DNA of 64,000 nt from assembly GCF_016757215.1 (NCBI RefSeq), contig NZ_JAESIY010000004.1:248001-312000 (forward strand). Reading direction: 5' to 3'. The position numbers were made by a program, and so were the translations under genes. The DNA comes from Fulvivirga sediminis (lineage in GTDB: Bacteria > Bacteroidota > Bacteroidia > Cytophagales > Cyclobacteriaceae). This document shows positions 19,671 to 29,384 of this stretch, one piece after another (position 1 is the first letter of the stretch; each line of letters begins with the position of its first letter). The notes under the pieces are model-generated. The model saw only the letters and a program-made list of their open reading frames with translations. It was not told where the DNA came from and did no database searches.

Positions 19671-20102
19671 ATGACAGAAAAAATAATAGGTACATGGAAG
19701 CTAGAATCCTGGTATTATGAAGATGAAAATGGGCAAAAGATAGATTATTTCGGAAAATCACCCGAAGGAATACTTATTTATGATAAAGTAGGCTATATGA
19801 GTGTTCATATTATAAAACACGACCGCCAACTATTTAAACTTAATGGCATGTACGAAGGTACATCAGAGGAATTAAACTCAGCCTTTAAAAGCTATTTTGG
19901 ATATTACGGAAGATATTATTCTGATGAAACAGGAACCTTGACTCATGTAGTAGAAGGAAGCGCTTTTCCTAACTGGAAAGGGAATGTGGAAAAAAGATAT
20001 GCAAGAATTGAAGAAAACAAGCTAATCATATACACCCAGCCTATAGAAACCGAAAAAGGAAAAATTATATTTTTTATCGTCTGGGAAAGATGTAAGAAAT
20101 AA
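19671..20102 (+). CDS. Lipocalin-like domain protein
   Basis: A small soluble beta-barrel protein of 143 residues. It starts with IIGTWKLESWYYEDENGQK and has SPEGILIYDKVGYMSVHI, the pattern of the lipocalin-like domain seen next to polyketide and other secondary-metabolite genes. Barrel strands alternate to the C-terminal IIFFIVWERCKK. There is no signal peptide, so it is cytoplasmic. It begins 11 bases after the PKS stop codon and is almost certainly co-transcribed. Binding, release or cyclisation of the polyketide product is a reasonable guess from position only. Confidence 0.85.
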   Translation: MTEKIIGTWKLESWYYEDENGQKIDYFGKSPEGILIYDKVGYMSVHIIKHDRQLFKLNGMYEGTSEELNSAFKSYFGYYGRYYSDETGTLTHVVEGSAFPNWKGNVEKRYARIEENKLIIYTQPIETEKGKIIFFIVWERCKK

Positions 20103-20371
20103 ATGAAATCAATAATTTTTAATTAATAACAATAACCAATGTCTAAACATATAAAAACATCTTATTACAACCCTTAAATCTACAATTGAAACGCAATTGG
20201 CCAAAATATGCAACTCACCGATTAATGGAGATGTCAATATTTTCAATTTTGAAATAAATAATGCATTTTTTTTATTTCATCATGCAAATATTATAAACGA
20301 GCATATTGATTATTTTTTTAACATATAAAAATGAAAATTAGACAAATCATTAACTTATAAACAAGAAGGAA

Positions 20372-20779
20372 ATGGACAGGGAAATTTTATTAAAGCAGTC
20401 AAATCTGGAAGTTAGTTATGACACAACCAATAAAATCATGTATTGTACGTGGCTTGGTTTTCAAAACAAAGAGAAAATCATCAACAGTGGAGAAAAGATT
20501 ATTGAACTTTTAAAAAGTACAAAGTGTGGTAAAGTTTTAAATGATAACACCAGCGTATCTGGTCCATGGCAAGATGCTGCAGAGTGGACTGCTAAAACTT
20601 GGTTTCCTCAAATGGAAAAAGCAGGACTCAAATATTTTGCTTGGGTATTTTCTCCCAATATCTTTGCTGAGCTTTCTGCTCAGAAGGCAAAACCAGAATC
20701 TGAAATAGTAAGTACATTTCACTCAGTTTACGACGCTGAACAATGGCTGAAATCAAATCAAGTTATATATAATGACTAA
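20372..20779 (+). CDS. Small SpoIIAA/STAS-like protein
   Basis: A cytoplasmic protein of 135 residues. The alternating strand-helix pattern (LEVSYDTTNKIMYCTWLGFQ, then the helix IINSGEKIIELLKSTKCGKVLNDN, then LKYFAWVFSPNIFAELSAQ, then a closing helix YDAEQWLKS) matches the small STAS/SpoIIAA-like proteins common in Bacteroidetes, but the match is by eye. A clear ribosome site AGAAGGAA precedes the ATG. It lies 269 bases after the lipocalin-like gene and is followed by a strong terminator. Membership in the PKS transcript is uncertain. Confidence 0.65.
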   Translation: MDREILLKQSNLEVSYDTTNKIMYCTWLGFQNKEKIINSGEKIIELLKSTKCGKVLNDNTSVSGPWQDAAEWTAKTWFPQMEKAGLKYFAWVFSPNIFAELSAQKAKPESEIVSTFHSVYDAEQWLKSNQVIYND

Positions 20780-20823
20780 TTAAAACAACCTTAGATACAG
20801 ATTCCCAAAACTGTACATCTATA

Positions 20824-20858
20824 AAATCCGATGGCACCTAAAGTCATCGGATTTTTTT
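20824..20858 (+). terminator. Terminator after the PKS region
   Basis: A 10-bp perfect stem (AAATCCGATG at 20824-20833 with CATCGGATTT at 20845-20854), an 11-nt loop and a run of seven T. It is plus-strand oriented, between the STAS-like gene and uvrB. Confidence 0.85.
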
Positions 20859-20936
20859 CATATTCACCTCAAGGCTTAAAGCAGTGTTAATTCCAAACAT
20901 TTTTAATCCTAGCCGTATTATTAGGTAGCAGTTGTT

Positions 20937-20944
20937 TAGATTTG
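20937..20944 (+). promoter_or_regulatory. Candidate -7 element upstream of uvrB
   Basis: TAGATTTG matches the Bacteroidetes -7 consensus TAnnTTTG exactly and lies 17 bases before the uvrB start. No TTG is found 19-20 bases upstream, so only half of the promoter is convincing. Confidence 0.35.
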
Positions 20945-20961
20945 AATAGAACGATTAGCTT

Positions 20962-22989
20962 ATGCAGTTTAAAATTTCGAGTGAATACGAACCTACAGGA
21001 GATCAGCCAAAGGCAATTGAGGAATTAGCTTCAAGTATAGAAAATGGAGAGACCTTTCAAACACTACTAGGGGCTACGGGTACAGGGAAAACCTTCACCA
21101 TGGCCAATGTGATAGCTAAAGTTAACAGACCTACTCTAATTCTTTGCCATAATAAAACCTTGGCAGCTCAGCTATATGGAGAGTTTAAGCGATTCTTTCC
21201 TGAAAATGCGGTAGAGTATTTCATATCTTACTATGATTATTATCAACCGGAAGCGTTTATCCCTTCTTCCAATGTATATATTGAAAAAGACCTTTCTATA
21301 AATGAAGAAATAGAAAAGCTACGGCTAAGCGCCACCTCTTCGCTGCTTACAGGGCGCAGAGACATTATTGTAGTAGCATCTGTTTCTTGTATCTACGGTA
21401 TTGGAAATCCTGAAGAGTTTGGCAGAAACATCATCAAACTAAAAGTTGGTGAAAGCATTCCTAGAAACAAGTTACTATTTTCTTTAGTAGACATTCTTTA
21501 CAGCAGAACTGAAGGTGAATTCAAACGAGGAAACTTCAGAGTAAAAGGAGACACAGTGGATATTTTTGTGGCTTATGGAGACTTCGCCTACCGCATTATG
21601 TTTTGGGGTGATGAAATTGAATCTATCCAACAAGTAGATCCATTCAGTGGTAAAACCATCGCTAATGAAACAAGTATCACTATTTTTCCTGCCAATCTTT
21701 TTGTAACCGGCAAAGAGCTTTTACATCAAGTTATTCACGAGATACAGGATGATATGGTATCTCAAGTAGAGCATTTTCAAATTGAACAAAGGCACCTAGA
21801 AGCCAAAAGACTGCAAGAGCGTACTGAATTCGACATTGAGATGATGCGAGAACTTGGATATTGCTCGGGTATAGAAAATTATTCAAGGTATTTTGACAGA
21901 CGAACACCTGGAGCTCGCCCGTTCTGTCTTTTAGATTATTTTCCTGATGATTACCTGATGTTTATAGATGAAAGTCATGTAACTGTACCTCAAGTAAGAG
22001 CTATGTGGGGTGGAGACCGTGCAAGAAAAGTAAACCTGGTAGATTTTGGCTTTAGACTTCCTGCTGCCCTAGATAACAGGCCTCTTACATTCAATGAATT
22101 TGAGGGCATGCTTAACCAAGTGGTGTATGTAAGTGCAACTCCTGCTGAGTATGAGCTAAGAAAATCAGAGGGTGTAGTAGTAGAACAAATTATACGACCT
22201 ACAGGATTATTAGATCCAAAAATCGATGTTAGACCAAGCCTTAATCAAATAGACGATCTGCTTGAAGAAGTAGATGAACGCATTAAAAAAGAAGAAAGAA
22301 CGCTAGTCACTACCCTTACCAAACGGATGGCTGAAGAGCTTACTAAGTTTTTAGAAAGAGCTGGCGTAAAATGTAGATACATTCATAGTGAAGTAGACAC
22401 TTTGGACCGGGTAGAAATTCTTCGGGAACTAAGACTGGGGGTATTTGATGTTCTGGTAGGTGTAAACCTACTTAGAGAGGGACTTGACCTTCCTGAAGTA
22501 TCTCTGGTAGCTATATTAGATGCTGACAAAGAAGGTTTTTTAAGAAACCAAAGATCATTGATACAAACAATAGGTAGAGCAGCCCGGAATGTAAACGGCA
22601 TGGTGATCATGTATGCAGACTCTATAACGCCATCAATGCAAGCGTCTATTGATGAAACCAATAGACGTAGGAGCATTCAAATGGCATACAATGAAGAGCA
22701 CGGCATTACTCCTCAAAATATTGTTCGTTCCAAAGATTCTATATTGCAGCAAACTAATGTAGCTGATAAGAACAAAAAGCATAAAAAATACTACACTGGT
22801 GAAGAAGCCCCATCAGTAGCGGCCGATCCGGTAGTAGAATATATGGGTAAAAATGAGCTTGAAAAACTCATTACTAAAACACAGAAAAACATGGAAAAAG
22901 CAGCCAAGGAGCTGGACTTCATGGAGGCGGCCAAACTGAGAGATGAGTTGATGGAGTTAAAAAAACTTTTGAGCGAAAAAGAGAACTAA
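20962..22989 (+). CDS. uvrB: Excinuclease ABC subunit B
   Basis: UvrB verifies DNA damage in nucleotide excision repair. The 675-residue length is normal. Visible motifs are Walker [10 protein letters not shown], the beta-hairpin region [12 protein letters not shown], the DEAD-like box IDESHVT, helicase motifs RGLL-type [14 protein letters not shown] and QTIGRAARN, and the C-terminal UvrC-binding coiled coil [21 protein letters not shown] single-gene start after the upstream terminator; an htrA-type gene follows 10 bases later. Confidence 0.98.
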   Translation: MQFKISSEYEPTGDQPKAIEELASSIENGETFQTLLGATGTGKTFTMANVIAKVNRPTLILCHNKTLAAQLYGEFKRFFPENAVEYFISYYDYYQPEAFIPSSNVYIEKDLSINEEIEKLRLSATSSLLTGRRDIIVVASVSCIYGIGNPEEFGRNIIKLKVGESIPRNKLLFSLVDILYSRTEGEFKRGNFRVKGDTVDIFVAYGDFAYRIMFWGDEIESIQQVDPFSGKTIANETSITIFPANLFVTGKELLHQVIHEIQDDMVSQVEHFQIEQRHLEAKRLQERTEFDIEMMRELGYCSGIENYSRYFDRRTPGARPFCLLDYFPDDYLMFIDESHVTVPQVRAMWGGDRARKVNLVDFGFRLPAALDNRPLTFNEFEGMLNQVVYVSATPAEYELRKSEGVVVEQIIRPTGLLDPKIDVRPSLNQIDDLLEEVDERIKKEERTLVTTLTKRMAEELTKFLERAGVKCRYIHSEVDTLDRVEILRELRLGVFDVLVGVNLLREGLDLPEVSLVAILDADKEGFLRNQRSLIQTIGRAARNVNGMVIMYADSITPSMQASIDETNRRRSIQMAYNEEHGITPQNIVRSKDSILQQTNVADKNKKHKKYYTGEEAPSVAADPVVEYMGKNELEKLITKTQKNMEKAAKELDFMEAAKLRDELMELKKLLSEKEN

Positions 22990-22999
22990 CCGATTATAT

Positions 23000-24436
23000 A
23001 TGAACAAGCGTAGTTTTTTCCTAGGAATGTTCCTGTCTTCCATATTTGGAGGACTTATAGCAGCTTTTGTCATTTTCATTTACCTGGAAAGAACTCCTCA
23101 AAAAACATATAGTTCAATCTCAGAAAGGCAAAACCGCATAAGCCTATCCTCAAGAAAAGATACTTCCTACATAGTACCCCAAGGCCTTGATTTTATCTCT
23201 GCCGCTCAGGAAGTGACTTCTGGAGTAGTTCACATCAGAGCCATTTATTCCTCGGGAAAGTATAGTCTTAACCCTTTAGAAGGTTATTTTGGAGGGCCAT
23301 CTCAGTCATCAGGCTCGGGCGTTATTGTGTCTGATGATGGTTACATTGTGACTAACAATCATGTAATAGAGGATGCCAGCCAAATAGAAGTAGTGCTTAA
23401 TGACAACCGAACATACCTAGCTAAAGTAATAGGTACTGATCCTACTACAGATTTGGCACTCATAAAAATTGCTGAAAGACGGTTAAACTTTGTAGAATAT
23501 GGCAATTCTGATGATGTAAAAACTGGAGAATGGGTATTAGCAATAGGCAATCCATTTGACCTCAACTCTACCGTAACCGCCGGTATTGTAAGTGCAAAAG
23601 CAAGGAATATCGGCATATTAAGAGATAAAAATAATCTACAAATAGAATCTTTCATACAAACGGATGCTGCCGTAAATCCCGGCAATAGTGGTGGGGCTCT
23701 CGTCAACCTGAAGGGTAAACTGATAGGTATCAATACTGCCATTGCTACCCCTACAGGCAACTACACAGGCTATTCATTTGCAGTTCCGGTATCCTTAGTA
23801 CAAAAGGTAATAGATGATTTACTGGAATATGGAGAAGTACAAAGAGCATTGCTAGGTATTAGAATCGGCGACATGAACTCTAGAATAGCTGAAGCAGAAA
23901 ATCTGAATGTATATAATGGAGTTTATATTAGTAATGTAAACAAAAACAGTGCTGCTGAAAAAGCAGGCTTACTAGCCGGAGATGTTATAATAGCTATAGA
24001 TAATACCCCTATAAACAATGTTTCTGAGCTACAAGAGATGGTGGCACGCAACAGACCTGGTAATAAAATAAAGGTTACTTATATAAGAGGAGGACAGCAA
24101 AGTAGTACAGAAGCTACTCTTCAGAATACAGCCGGAAACACAGAAATTATCACAAAAACCTTCGATGAACAAATAGAAGGAGCCTATTTTCAAAACCTAA
24201 CAGAAACTGATGGAAACAAAAACCAACCTATTAAAGGGGTAAAAATCATCGAACTCAATGATGGAAAATGGAAAGAAGCAGGCATCAAAAAAGGTTTTAT
24301 CATTACTTCTATTGACAAAACCTCTATTGAAAATATAAAGGACCTAAATAGGGTGCTTACTAATAAACAGGGTGGGATTCTAGTAGAAGGCATTTACCCT
24401 GATCAATCTAAAGGGGTATATGGTGTAGAGTGGTAA
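23000..24436 (+). CDS. HtrA/Deg-family periplasmic serine protease
   Basis: A trypsin-like quality-control protease of 478 residues, anchored by an N-terminal membrane helix (about 5-29). The catalytic triad is His in TNNHVIED, Asp in TDLALIKI and Ser in NPGNSGGALVN. The first PDZ domain (about 275-370) contains LLAGDVIIAIDNTPINN; the C-terminal 90 residues look like a second, divergent PDZ (KGFIITSIDKTSIENIKDL). It lies 10 bases after uvrB. DegP, DegQ and DegS type cannot be told apart by eye, but the two-PDZ layout favours DegP/DegQ. Confidence 0.94.
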   Translation: MNKRSFFLGMFLSSIFGGLIAAFVIFIYLERTPQKTYSSISERQNRISLSSRKDTSYIVPQGLDFISAAQEVTSGVVHIRAIYSSGKYSLNPLEGYFGGPSQSSGSGVIVSDDGYIVTNNHVIEDASQIEVVLNDNRTYLAKVIGTDPTTDLALIKIAERRLNFVEYGNSDDVKTGEWVLAIGNPFDLNSTVTAGIVSAKARNIGILRDKNNLQIESFIQTDAAVNPGNSGGALVNLKGKLIGINTAIATPTGNYTGYSFAVPVSLVQKVIDDLLEYGEVQRALLGIRIGDMNSRIAEAENLNVYNGVYISNVNKNSAAEKAGLLAGDVIIAIDNTPINNVSELQEMVARNRPGNKIKVTYIRGGQQSSTEATLQNTAGNTEIITKTFDEQIEGAYFQNLTETDGNKNQPIKGVKIIELNDGKWKEAGIKKGFIITSIDKTSIENIKDLNRVLTNKQGGILVEGIYPDQSKGVYGVEW

Positions 24437-24459
24437 AAGTCATTCTTTCTATACATAAA

Positions 24460-24489
24460 TTGCCCCTAAAGCTCATTTTTTTAGTTTTG
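24460..24489 (+). promoter_or_regulatory. Bacteroidetes-type promoter of the ALDH gene
   Basis: TTG at 24460-24462, a 19-base spacer, then TAGTTTTG at 24482-24489: a perfect match to the -33/-7 consensus TTG-N19-TAnnTTTG. The start codon is at 24506, so the 5' leader is only about 10 bases. Confidence 0.75.
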
Positions 24490-24505
24490 TAATAAAAGAA
24501 ATCTC

Positions 24506-26053
24506 ATGAATATAACAGCATCAGGCATTCAAGAATCACTTGAAGCACTAAACATACAAACGAATAATAAAGGAGCTTCTACAGGCTCTCAATGGCTCAC
24601 AGGAAGCGGTGAATCTATAGAATCATATTCACCGGTAGACGGTTCACTCATAGCCAATGTGGAGGCATCATCACCTGAAGCCTATGAAAGTGTTGTGAAA
24701 CAGGCTGCTAAAGCATTTGAGCAGTGGAGAATCACCCCTGCACCGAAAAGAGGTGAAATTGTTCGCCAAATTGGGGACAAGCTAAGATTACACAAAGCCG
24801 ATTTGGGAAAACTCGTTTCTTTTGAAATGGGAAAATCTTACCAGGAAGGACTTGGCGAAGTACAAGAAATGATAGATATCTGTGACTTTGCCGTGGGCCT
24901 AAGTCGTCAGTTGCATGGTTTTACTATGCACTCGGAGCGCCCGAGCCATAGAATGTATGAGCAGTATCATCCTCTTGGCATTGTAGGCATTATATCTGCC
25001 TTTAACTTTCCAGTAGCAGTATGGTCATGGAACACCATGTTAGCCTGGGTTTGCGGAGATGTCTGTATATGGAAACCTTCTGAAAAAACTCCTCTTTGTG
25101 GTATAGCCTGTCAAAATATAGTAGCAGAAGTTTTTAAAGAAAATGATGTTCCTGAAGGAGTTTCATGCTTACTCAATGGCGACGCAAAAATTGGTGAGCT
25201 CATCTCTAATGATAGTCGTATTCCATTGGTATCCGCTACAGGATCAACCAGAATGGGAAAAAAAGTGAGCGCAGCAGTAGGTGCAAGACTAGGAAAAGCA
25301 CTTTTAGAACTAGGAGGCAACAATGCTATGATCATCACTGAAAATGCTGACCTGAAAATAGCTATTACGGGAGCCCTTTTTGGTGCCGTAGGTACATGTG
25401 GACAAAGATGTACCTCTACACGCAGACTAATCATCCATGAAAGTATATACGATCAGGTACAAGAAAAGCTCGTTAACGCTTATAGCCAACTTAAAATAGG
25501 TAATCCTCTTGATGAAAAGAACCATGTAGGCCCGCTTATAGATACTGATGCAGTAAAAATGTACACAGAAGCCATTCAGCAAATCAAAGATCAGGGAGGA
25601 AATATATTAGTAGAAGGAGGCACGTTAACAGGAGAAGAATACTCTTCTGGCTGCTATGTGAAACCTGTAGTAGCTGAGGTAGAAAATGATATGACTATAG
25701 TGCAGCAAGAGACCTTCGCTCCTATTTTATATCTCATAAAATACAAAACTTTCGACGAGGCCCTAGCCATGCAAAATGGAGTAGCTCAAGGCTTATCTTC
25801 TGCAGTTATGACTAACAATATGAGAGAAGCAGAGCTCTTCCTTTCCCATGCCGGATCTGATTGTGGTATTGCTAATGTTAACATTGGTACCTCAGGAGCA
25901 GAAATAGGTGGAGCCTTTGGTGGTGAAAAAGAAACTGGCGGAGGCAGAGAGTCTGGCTCAGATGCATGGAAGGTATATATGAGAAGACAGACTAACACTA
26001 TTAACTATGGCTCTGAGCTACCCCTGGCACAAGGGATCAAATTTGATCTCTAA
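24506..26053 (+). CDS. Aldehyde dehydrogenase, ALDH7 (aminoadipate-semialdehyde) type
   Basis: An NAD-dependent aldehyde dehydrogenase of 515 residues. The catalytic cysteine is Cys302 in GTCGQRCTSTRR, the general base glutamate lies in LELGGNNAM, and the nucleotide region shows IISAFNFPVAVWSWN and SATGSTRMGK. GQRCTSTRRL and FNFPVAVWSWN are typical of the ALDH7/antiquitin group, which oxidises alpha-aminoadipic semialdehyde in lysine breakdown. It has its own promoter and no lysine-degradation gene beside it. The substrate remains inferred from family. Confidence 0.93.
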   Translation: MNITASGIQESLEALNIQTNNKGASTGSQWLTGSGESIESYSPVDGSLIANVEASSPEAYESVVKQAAKAFEQWRITPAPKRGEIVRQIGDKLRLHKADLGKLVSFEMGKSYQEGLGEVQEMIDICDFAVGLSRQLHGFTMHSERPSHRMYEQYHPLGIVGIISAFNFPVAVWSWNTMLAWVCGDVCIWKPSEKTPLCGIACQNIVAEVFKENDVPEGVSCLLNGDAKIGELISNDSRIPLVSATGSTRMGKKVSAAVGARLGKALLELGGNNAMIITENADLKIAITGALFGAVGTCGQRCTSTRRLIIHESIYDQVQEKLVNAYSQLKIGNPLDEKNHVGPLIDTDAVKMYTEAIQQIKDQGGNILVEGGTLTGEEYSSGCYVKPVVAEVENDMTIVQQETFAPILYLIKYKTFDEALAMQNGVAQGLSSAVMTNNMREAELFLSHAGSDCGIANVNIGTSGAEIGGAFGGEKETGGGRESGSDAWKVYMRRQTNTINYGSELPLAQGIKFDL

Positions 26054-26181
26054 AACCTATATTCTATATCTGAAATAAAAAATATATTAAAAGCAGCAGT
26101 AATATACCCTTTTATCTTGTATTGATAATTTTGTAATTACTGTTGTATGAATTATATTTAAATATACATTAAATCAACTTC

Positions 26182-26598
26182 ATGTCTGAGAACGAAAAAA
26201 AATACATTTCAGTAATGTTAATCGACGATAATGAGATAGATAATCTTATTAATCAAAAGATGATTGAGGCAGCAGATATTTCTAAATATATTTATACTCA
26301 CACTGGTGCTAAAAGTGCAATTGAATTTTTAAAAAACATTGAAAAGGTAGAGGAAATCTCTGCTAATGTTTTACCCGATGTGATCTTTCTGGATATCGAT
26401 ATGCCTCTTATGGATGGTTTCCAATTCTTAGATGAGTTTGAAAAACTTTCCGAAGAAACCAGAAACAAATGTAAAATTGTGATGCTCACTTCCTCTATCA
26501 ACCCGCAGGATGTGAATAAGTCCAAAAAGTACAGCTACGTAAAGCAATATATCAATAAGCCTTTGTCTCAGGAAAACCTTGAGAAACTCAATATTTAG
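26182..26598 (+). CDS. Orphan single-domain response regulator
   Basis: A CheY-like receiver of 138 residues with no output domain. Acidic residues are in VMLIDDNEIDN, the phospho-acceptor is Asp71 in PDVIFLDIDMPLMDGF, the threonine is in VMLTSS and the lysine in INKPLS. The N-terminal IDDNEIDN form is typical of Bacteroidetes receivers that pair with hybrid or bacteriophytochrome-like kinases. No kinase is adjacent, so the partner is unknown. A perfect bidirectional terminator follows. Confidence 0.93.
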   Translation: MSENEKKYISVMLIDDNEIDNLINQKMIEAADISKYIYTHTGAKSAIEFLKNIEKVEEISANVLPDVIFLDIDMPLMDGFQFLDEFEKLSEETRNKCKIVMLTSSINPQDVNKSKKYSYVKQYINKPLSQENLEKLNI

Positions 26599-26620
26599 AG
26601 AAGCTTACTTGATGAAGAAA

Positions 26621-26660
26621 AAATAAAGGCTGATTAAAACATTTTAATCAGCCTTTATTT
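26621..26660. terminator. Bidirectional terminator between convergent genes
   Basis: A 19-bp perfect stem (AAATAAAGGCTGATTAAAA with its complement) and a 2-nt loop, A-rich on one side and T-rich on the other, placed between the plus-strand response regulator and the minus-strand 482-residue gene. A second small hairpin (CACATTA/TAATGTG) follows at 26661-26676. Confidence 0.9.
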
Positions 26661-26685
26661 CACATTAGTTAATGTGAAATATGTA

Positions 26686-28134
26686 TTATGGCTGTGTGCT
26701 CAACCTATTGATAAAATCGTCATCTAACCTAATAAGGGCAGTAGGAGAAAAATGATCAATTTTCACACTCTCTGTTTTTTCTATTAAAGACTTGATTTTA
26801 TCTACCTTATTTCTTTTTATATCACTGATAGACACTTTCATAATCTTTGATAAAAGAAGAATATGTTCACAATTCTCTTTACCAAGTAGCCTTATTTGTC
26901 TTTGAATACTATTAATTAACTGGTTAAAAAGATCATAATCATTCATAAGACAATATTGTAAAGCAAGTACTATCTTAATTTCAAGCTGCATAAAAGGAAA
27001 CTTTTTAAGGCTTATCTCATTCAGCAAATTGTTAATCCATTTACTAGCTTCATCATATTTCTCTACATAATAGCATGAGATGGCTCTATACATGGTATAA
27101 GTAACGTAAGTAGGTACATCTTGCTTATCAATTTCAAAATCATGAAAAATACCTTCATTCTCTTCATATACTTTTCTCACATTACCTATTCTAATATGGC
27201 GCTCCATTTTGGTAGATAAAAACTGCGCCGGATAGGTATATAAAGTATAATTAGTTAGCAAGTTGCTAGCAGCATCATTTACTTCTTCATAAAATCTCTC
27301 AGCTTTTCTAAACACTCTGTAATGTGTATAGTATTCGAATTTCAAAAATTCAAATACCAGATTGAGATGATAATATATTGAGTCGAGCTGATAAGAATTG
27401 AAAATCTTCTGTACATTCTCCAGAATATCTTCTATTGGCTCGTTATCTTCATCCATAGAATCTTGCTGATCTACAAATAGACGATGAAAAATAACCATAC
27501 AGCTGTAATAAACATATAATCTATGAGATTCATAAAGAACGCTCACGTTATACATTTCTTTTAGCAACAGCGTAAGGCCCAGTTTATCTGTCTCGTCTCC
27601 TGATAAAGAATAATTACCATACTTTTTAAAGTACTCTGCTAACAAATCCTCAGATTTATCCACTGCCAGCATATAAGCCACATGGCGGTTATACAACTGG
27701 GAGTAGCTATAATAATCAGGGGAATTAATATGCAGCTTTTTCAGAGATTTATAAACAATGGTAAGCTCATTAGAAAGATCGTAATCTAAAAGCTCCTTTT
27801 CTAACTTTTTCAGGGTAGCTACAGCAATGGCTCTTTTCTTAGTAAAGATTATCTCATTAATATTAGCCACCTTCTTAAGAATGTCCGTTCTGGGACTTTC
27901 CATTTGCTGAAGCAGATATTCCTCTATCTTTTGATTCAGACGAGACCTTAAAGTGTAATACGCATTGGTATTCACCTCAAGCTCCATCATTATCTTGGTA
28001 TCAGAAAGCTGACGCTCACGCATTGCCTGAATCAGATAAGCTGATTTATCCGCATTACTTTCTAGTAACGAATCATGTATAGCCTTATAATCCCTATTTG
28101 AAAGTTGTTTAATAATGTTCTTCAGCTTGGCCAT
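26686..28134 (-). CDS. All-helical protein of unknown function, 482 residues
   Basis: I do not recognise a named family. The protein has no signal peptide or membrane segment and is predicted to be nearly all alpha-helix. The first 90 residues contain a helix-turn-helix-like stretch (SDTKIMMELEVNTNAYYTLRSRLNQKIEEYL) that could be DNA- or protein-binding; the remainder resembles degenerate TPR/HEAT arrays (YVTYTMYRAISCYYVEKYDEASKWI). A candidate -33/-7 promoter lies just upstream, and 541 bases of non-coding DNA precede it. It looks like a lineage-specific regulator or scaffold. Confidence 0.75.
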   Translation of the reverse strand: MAKLKNIIKQLSNRDYKAIHDSLLESNADKSAYLIQAMRERQLSDTKIMMELEVNTNAYYTLRSRLNQKIEEYLLQQMESPRTDILKKVANINEIIFTKKRAIAVATLKKLEKELLDYDLSNELTIVYKSLKKLHINSPDYYSYSQLYNRHVAYMLAVDKSEDLLAEYFKKYGNYSLSGDETDKLGLTLLLKEMYNVSVLYESHRLYVYYSCMVIFHRLFVDQQDSMDEDNEPIEDILENVQKIFNSYQLDSIYYHLNLVFEFLKFEYYTHYRVFRKAERFYEEVNDAASNLLTNYTLYTYPAQFLSTKMERHIRIGNVRKVYEENEGIFHDFEIDKQDVPTYVTYTMYRAISCYYVEKYDEASKWINNLLNEISLKKFPFMQLEIKIVLALQYCLMNDYDLFNQLINSIQRQIRLLGKENCEHILLLSKIMKVSISDIKRNKVDKIKSLIEKTESVKIDHFSPTALIRLDDDFINRLSTQP

Positions 28135-28675
28135 AGACTCTAATTATTTCAAAAAATTTATGTTATCAATATTAAAAGAAATATGCAAGCCTTACAACTT
28201 ACATATAATATGAAAAAGTTACTAAATATATTGCTTAGTTACATTATAGGCACCATATAATTTGATATTCTTATTAACATTGCTCATCAAAGTAAGCGAA
28301 AAAATACAACCCAAGATGTAAGATTTACTCACCATCAATTCGAAAAAAACAAAATAAGTATTAACTATTAGCGTGAGTGATGAAAAAAAATAGACGCAAT
28401 GCTAAAATTTAAGACAATAAGACTATTTATTTGTTATTATTAGCCTCTGTAATACAATTTAATTAAACCCTACACAAAAACATACAACGTAACAAATCAG
28501 CAATGTATTACCGCCGGCTTATAAAATTAGAAAAATACATTACAACCTGAGATCATTGCCTATCACGCTAATGAAATAATTTTATGAAGGAGAATAAACA
28601 TTAACCTTACTTAGTAAATAGAATGATAAAATTAGATTGGATTGACTCGGAGATGATAACTCCCGTTAAGAAAAT
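28135..28675. other. 541-base non-coding stretch
   Basis: A/T-rich, with no open frame longer than about 20 codons on either strand. It holds the promoter candidate of the helical protein at its left end and ends at tRNA-Ala. I see no clear terminator, long inverted repeat or RNA fold in the middle. Confidence 0.6.
28167..28197 (-). promoter_or_regulatory. Candidate promoter of the 482-residue gene
   Basis: On the minus strand TTG (28195-28197) is followed by 20 bases and TAATATTG (28167-28174), one mismatch from TAnnTTTG. It is 33 bases before the start codon. Confidence 0.45.
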
Positions 28676-28752
28676 TGGTGGAGGATACCGGATTCGAACC
28701 GGTGGCCTCTACACTGCCAGTGTAGCGCTCTAGCCAACTGAGCTAATCCCCC
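28676..28752 (-). tRNA. tRNA-Ala (anticodon GGC), CCA encoded
   Basis: The reverse complement gives a complete cloverleaf: acceptor GGGGGAT paired with ATCCTCC (one G-U), D-arm AGCTCAGTTGGCTAGAGC, anticodon stem CTACA/TGTAG around loop CTGGCAG (anticodon GGC, alanine codons GCC/GCU), T-loop TTCGAAT. The discriminator A and CCA are encoded at 28679-28676. Confidence 0.95.
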
Positions 28753-28803
28753 ATCTTTCAATTTCCTTGTAAAAGGAGTGCAAATATATTAATATTTTAA
28801 ATA

Positions 28804-29274
28804 CTAAAAAGGTCTTCTAGCAGTAATAAATCTTTTTTTATAATATTTTGTCTCCAAGTTACTTTCTACCACCCCTAATGAGGAGGAGCTATGGATAAAA
28901 CGTACTGTTCCTCTCCTGGAGTAAGTGACTAAACCAACATGAGTTATCTTCCTCCTTTTTTTGCCGGTGGCAAAGAAAACGAGGTCTCCTTCTTCGATCT
29001 TGTTTTTACCCACCTTCTTACCAAGCTCGCTCTGCATAGCTGAAGTTCTGGGCATATTAAACCCGATGGATGAATAACTATTATAAAGTAGTCCTGAACA
29101 GTCCATTCCTCCTCTGGTGGTTCCTCCCCATTTATAAGGAGTACCTATAAAACTTTTTGCAGTTTTAATTACAGTCTGAATTTTATCCTGCCTAACTTTA
29201 GCCTTTCTGGCCGATGCACAGGAAGAAAGAAAAATGATCAAGGCCAACCAAATAACGATGCGGTTCTGCTGCAT
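28804..29274 (-). CDS. NlpC/P60 cell-wall peptidase lipoprotein
   Basis: A 156-residue lipoprotein that would cleave peptidoglycan stem peptides. The signal ends in the lipobox FLSSC (about Cys19). The NlpC/P60 fold shows the catalytic cysteine in GGMDCSGLLYNSY, preceded by IGTPYKWGGTTR, and the catalytic histidine in ITHVGLVTYS. It is a single gene convergent with nothing and divergent from the GlcD-GlcF fusion. The compact length matches Spr-like enzymes. Confidence 0.93.
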   Translation of the reverse strand: MQQNRIVIWLALIIFLSSCASARKAKVRQDKIQTVIKTAKSFIGTPYKWGGTTRGGMDCSGLLYNSYSSIGFNMPRTSAMQSELGKKVGKNKIEEGDLVFFATGKKRRKITHVGLVTYSRRGTVRFIHSSSSLGVVESNLETKYYKKRFITARRPF

Positions 29275-29384
29275 TTATATGGTATAGTTTAAAAAATTTA
29301 TTTTTCCTTTAACTTAAATGGTTAAGATCTTTTTACAAAAGACAAAAGGTTTTAATTTTCAAAAAAAATAATTTACCAAGGAAG

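Noticed and set aside
26126-26133. TAATTTTG upstream of the response regulator as a promoter
   Set aside because: The -7 match is perfect but there is no TTG 19-20 bases upstream and the leader would be about 40 bases; in A/T-rich DNA this match is not enough.
28210-28260. Plus-strand 16-residue hydrophobic peptide (MKKLLNILLSYIIGTI)
   Set aside because: Too short and with no clear ribosome site; an A/T-rich region gives such frames by chance.
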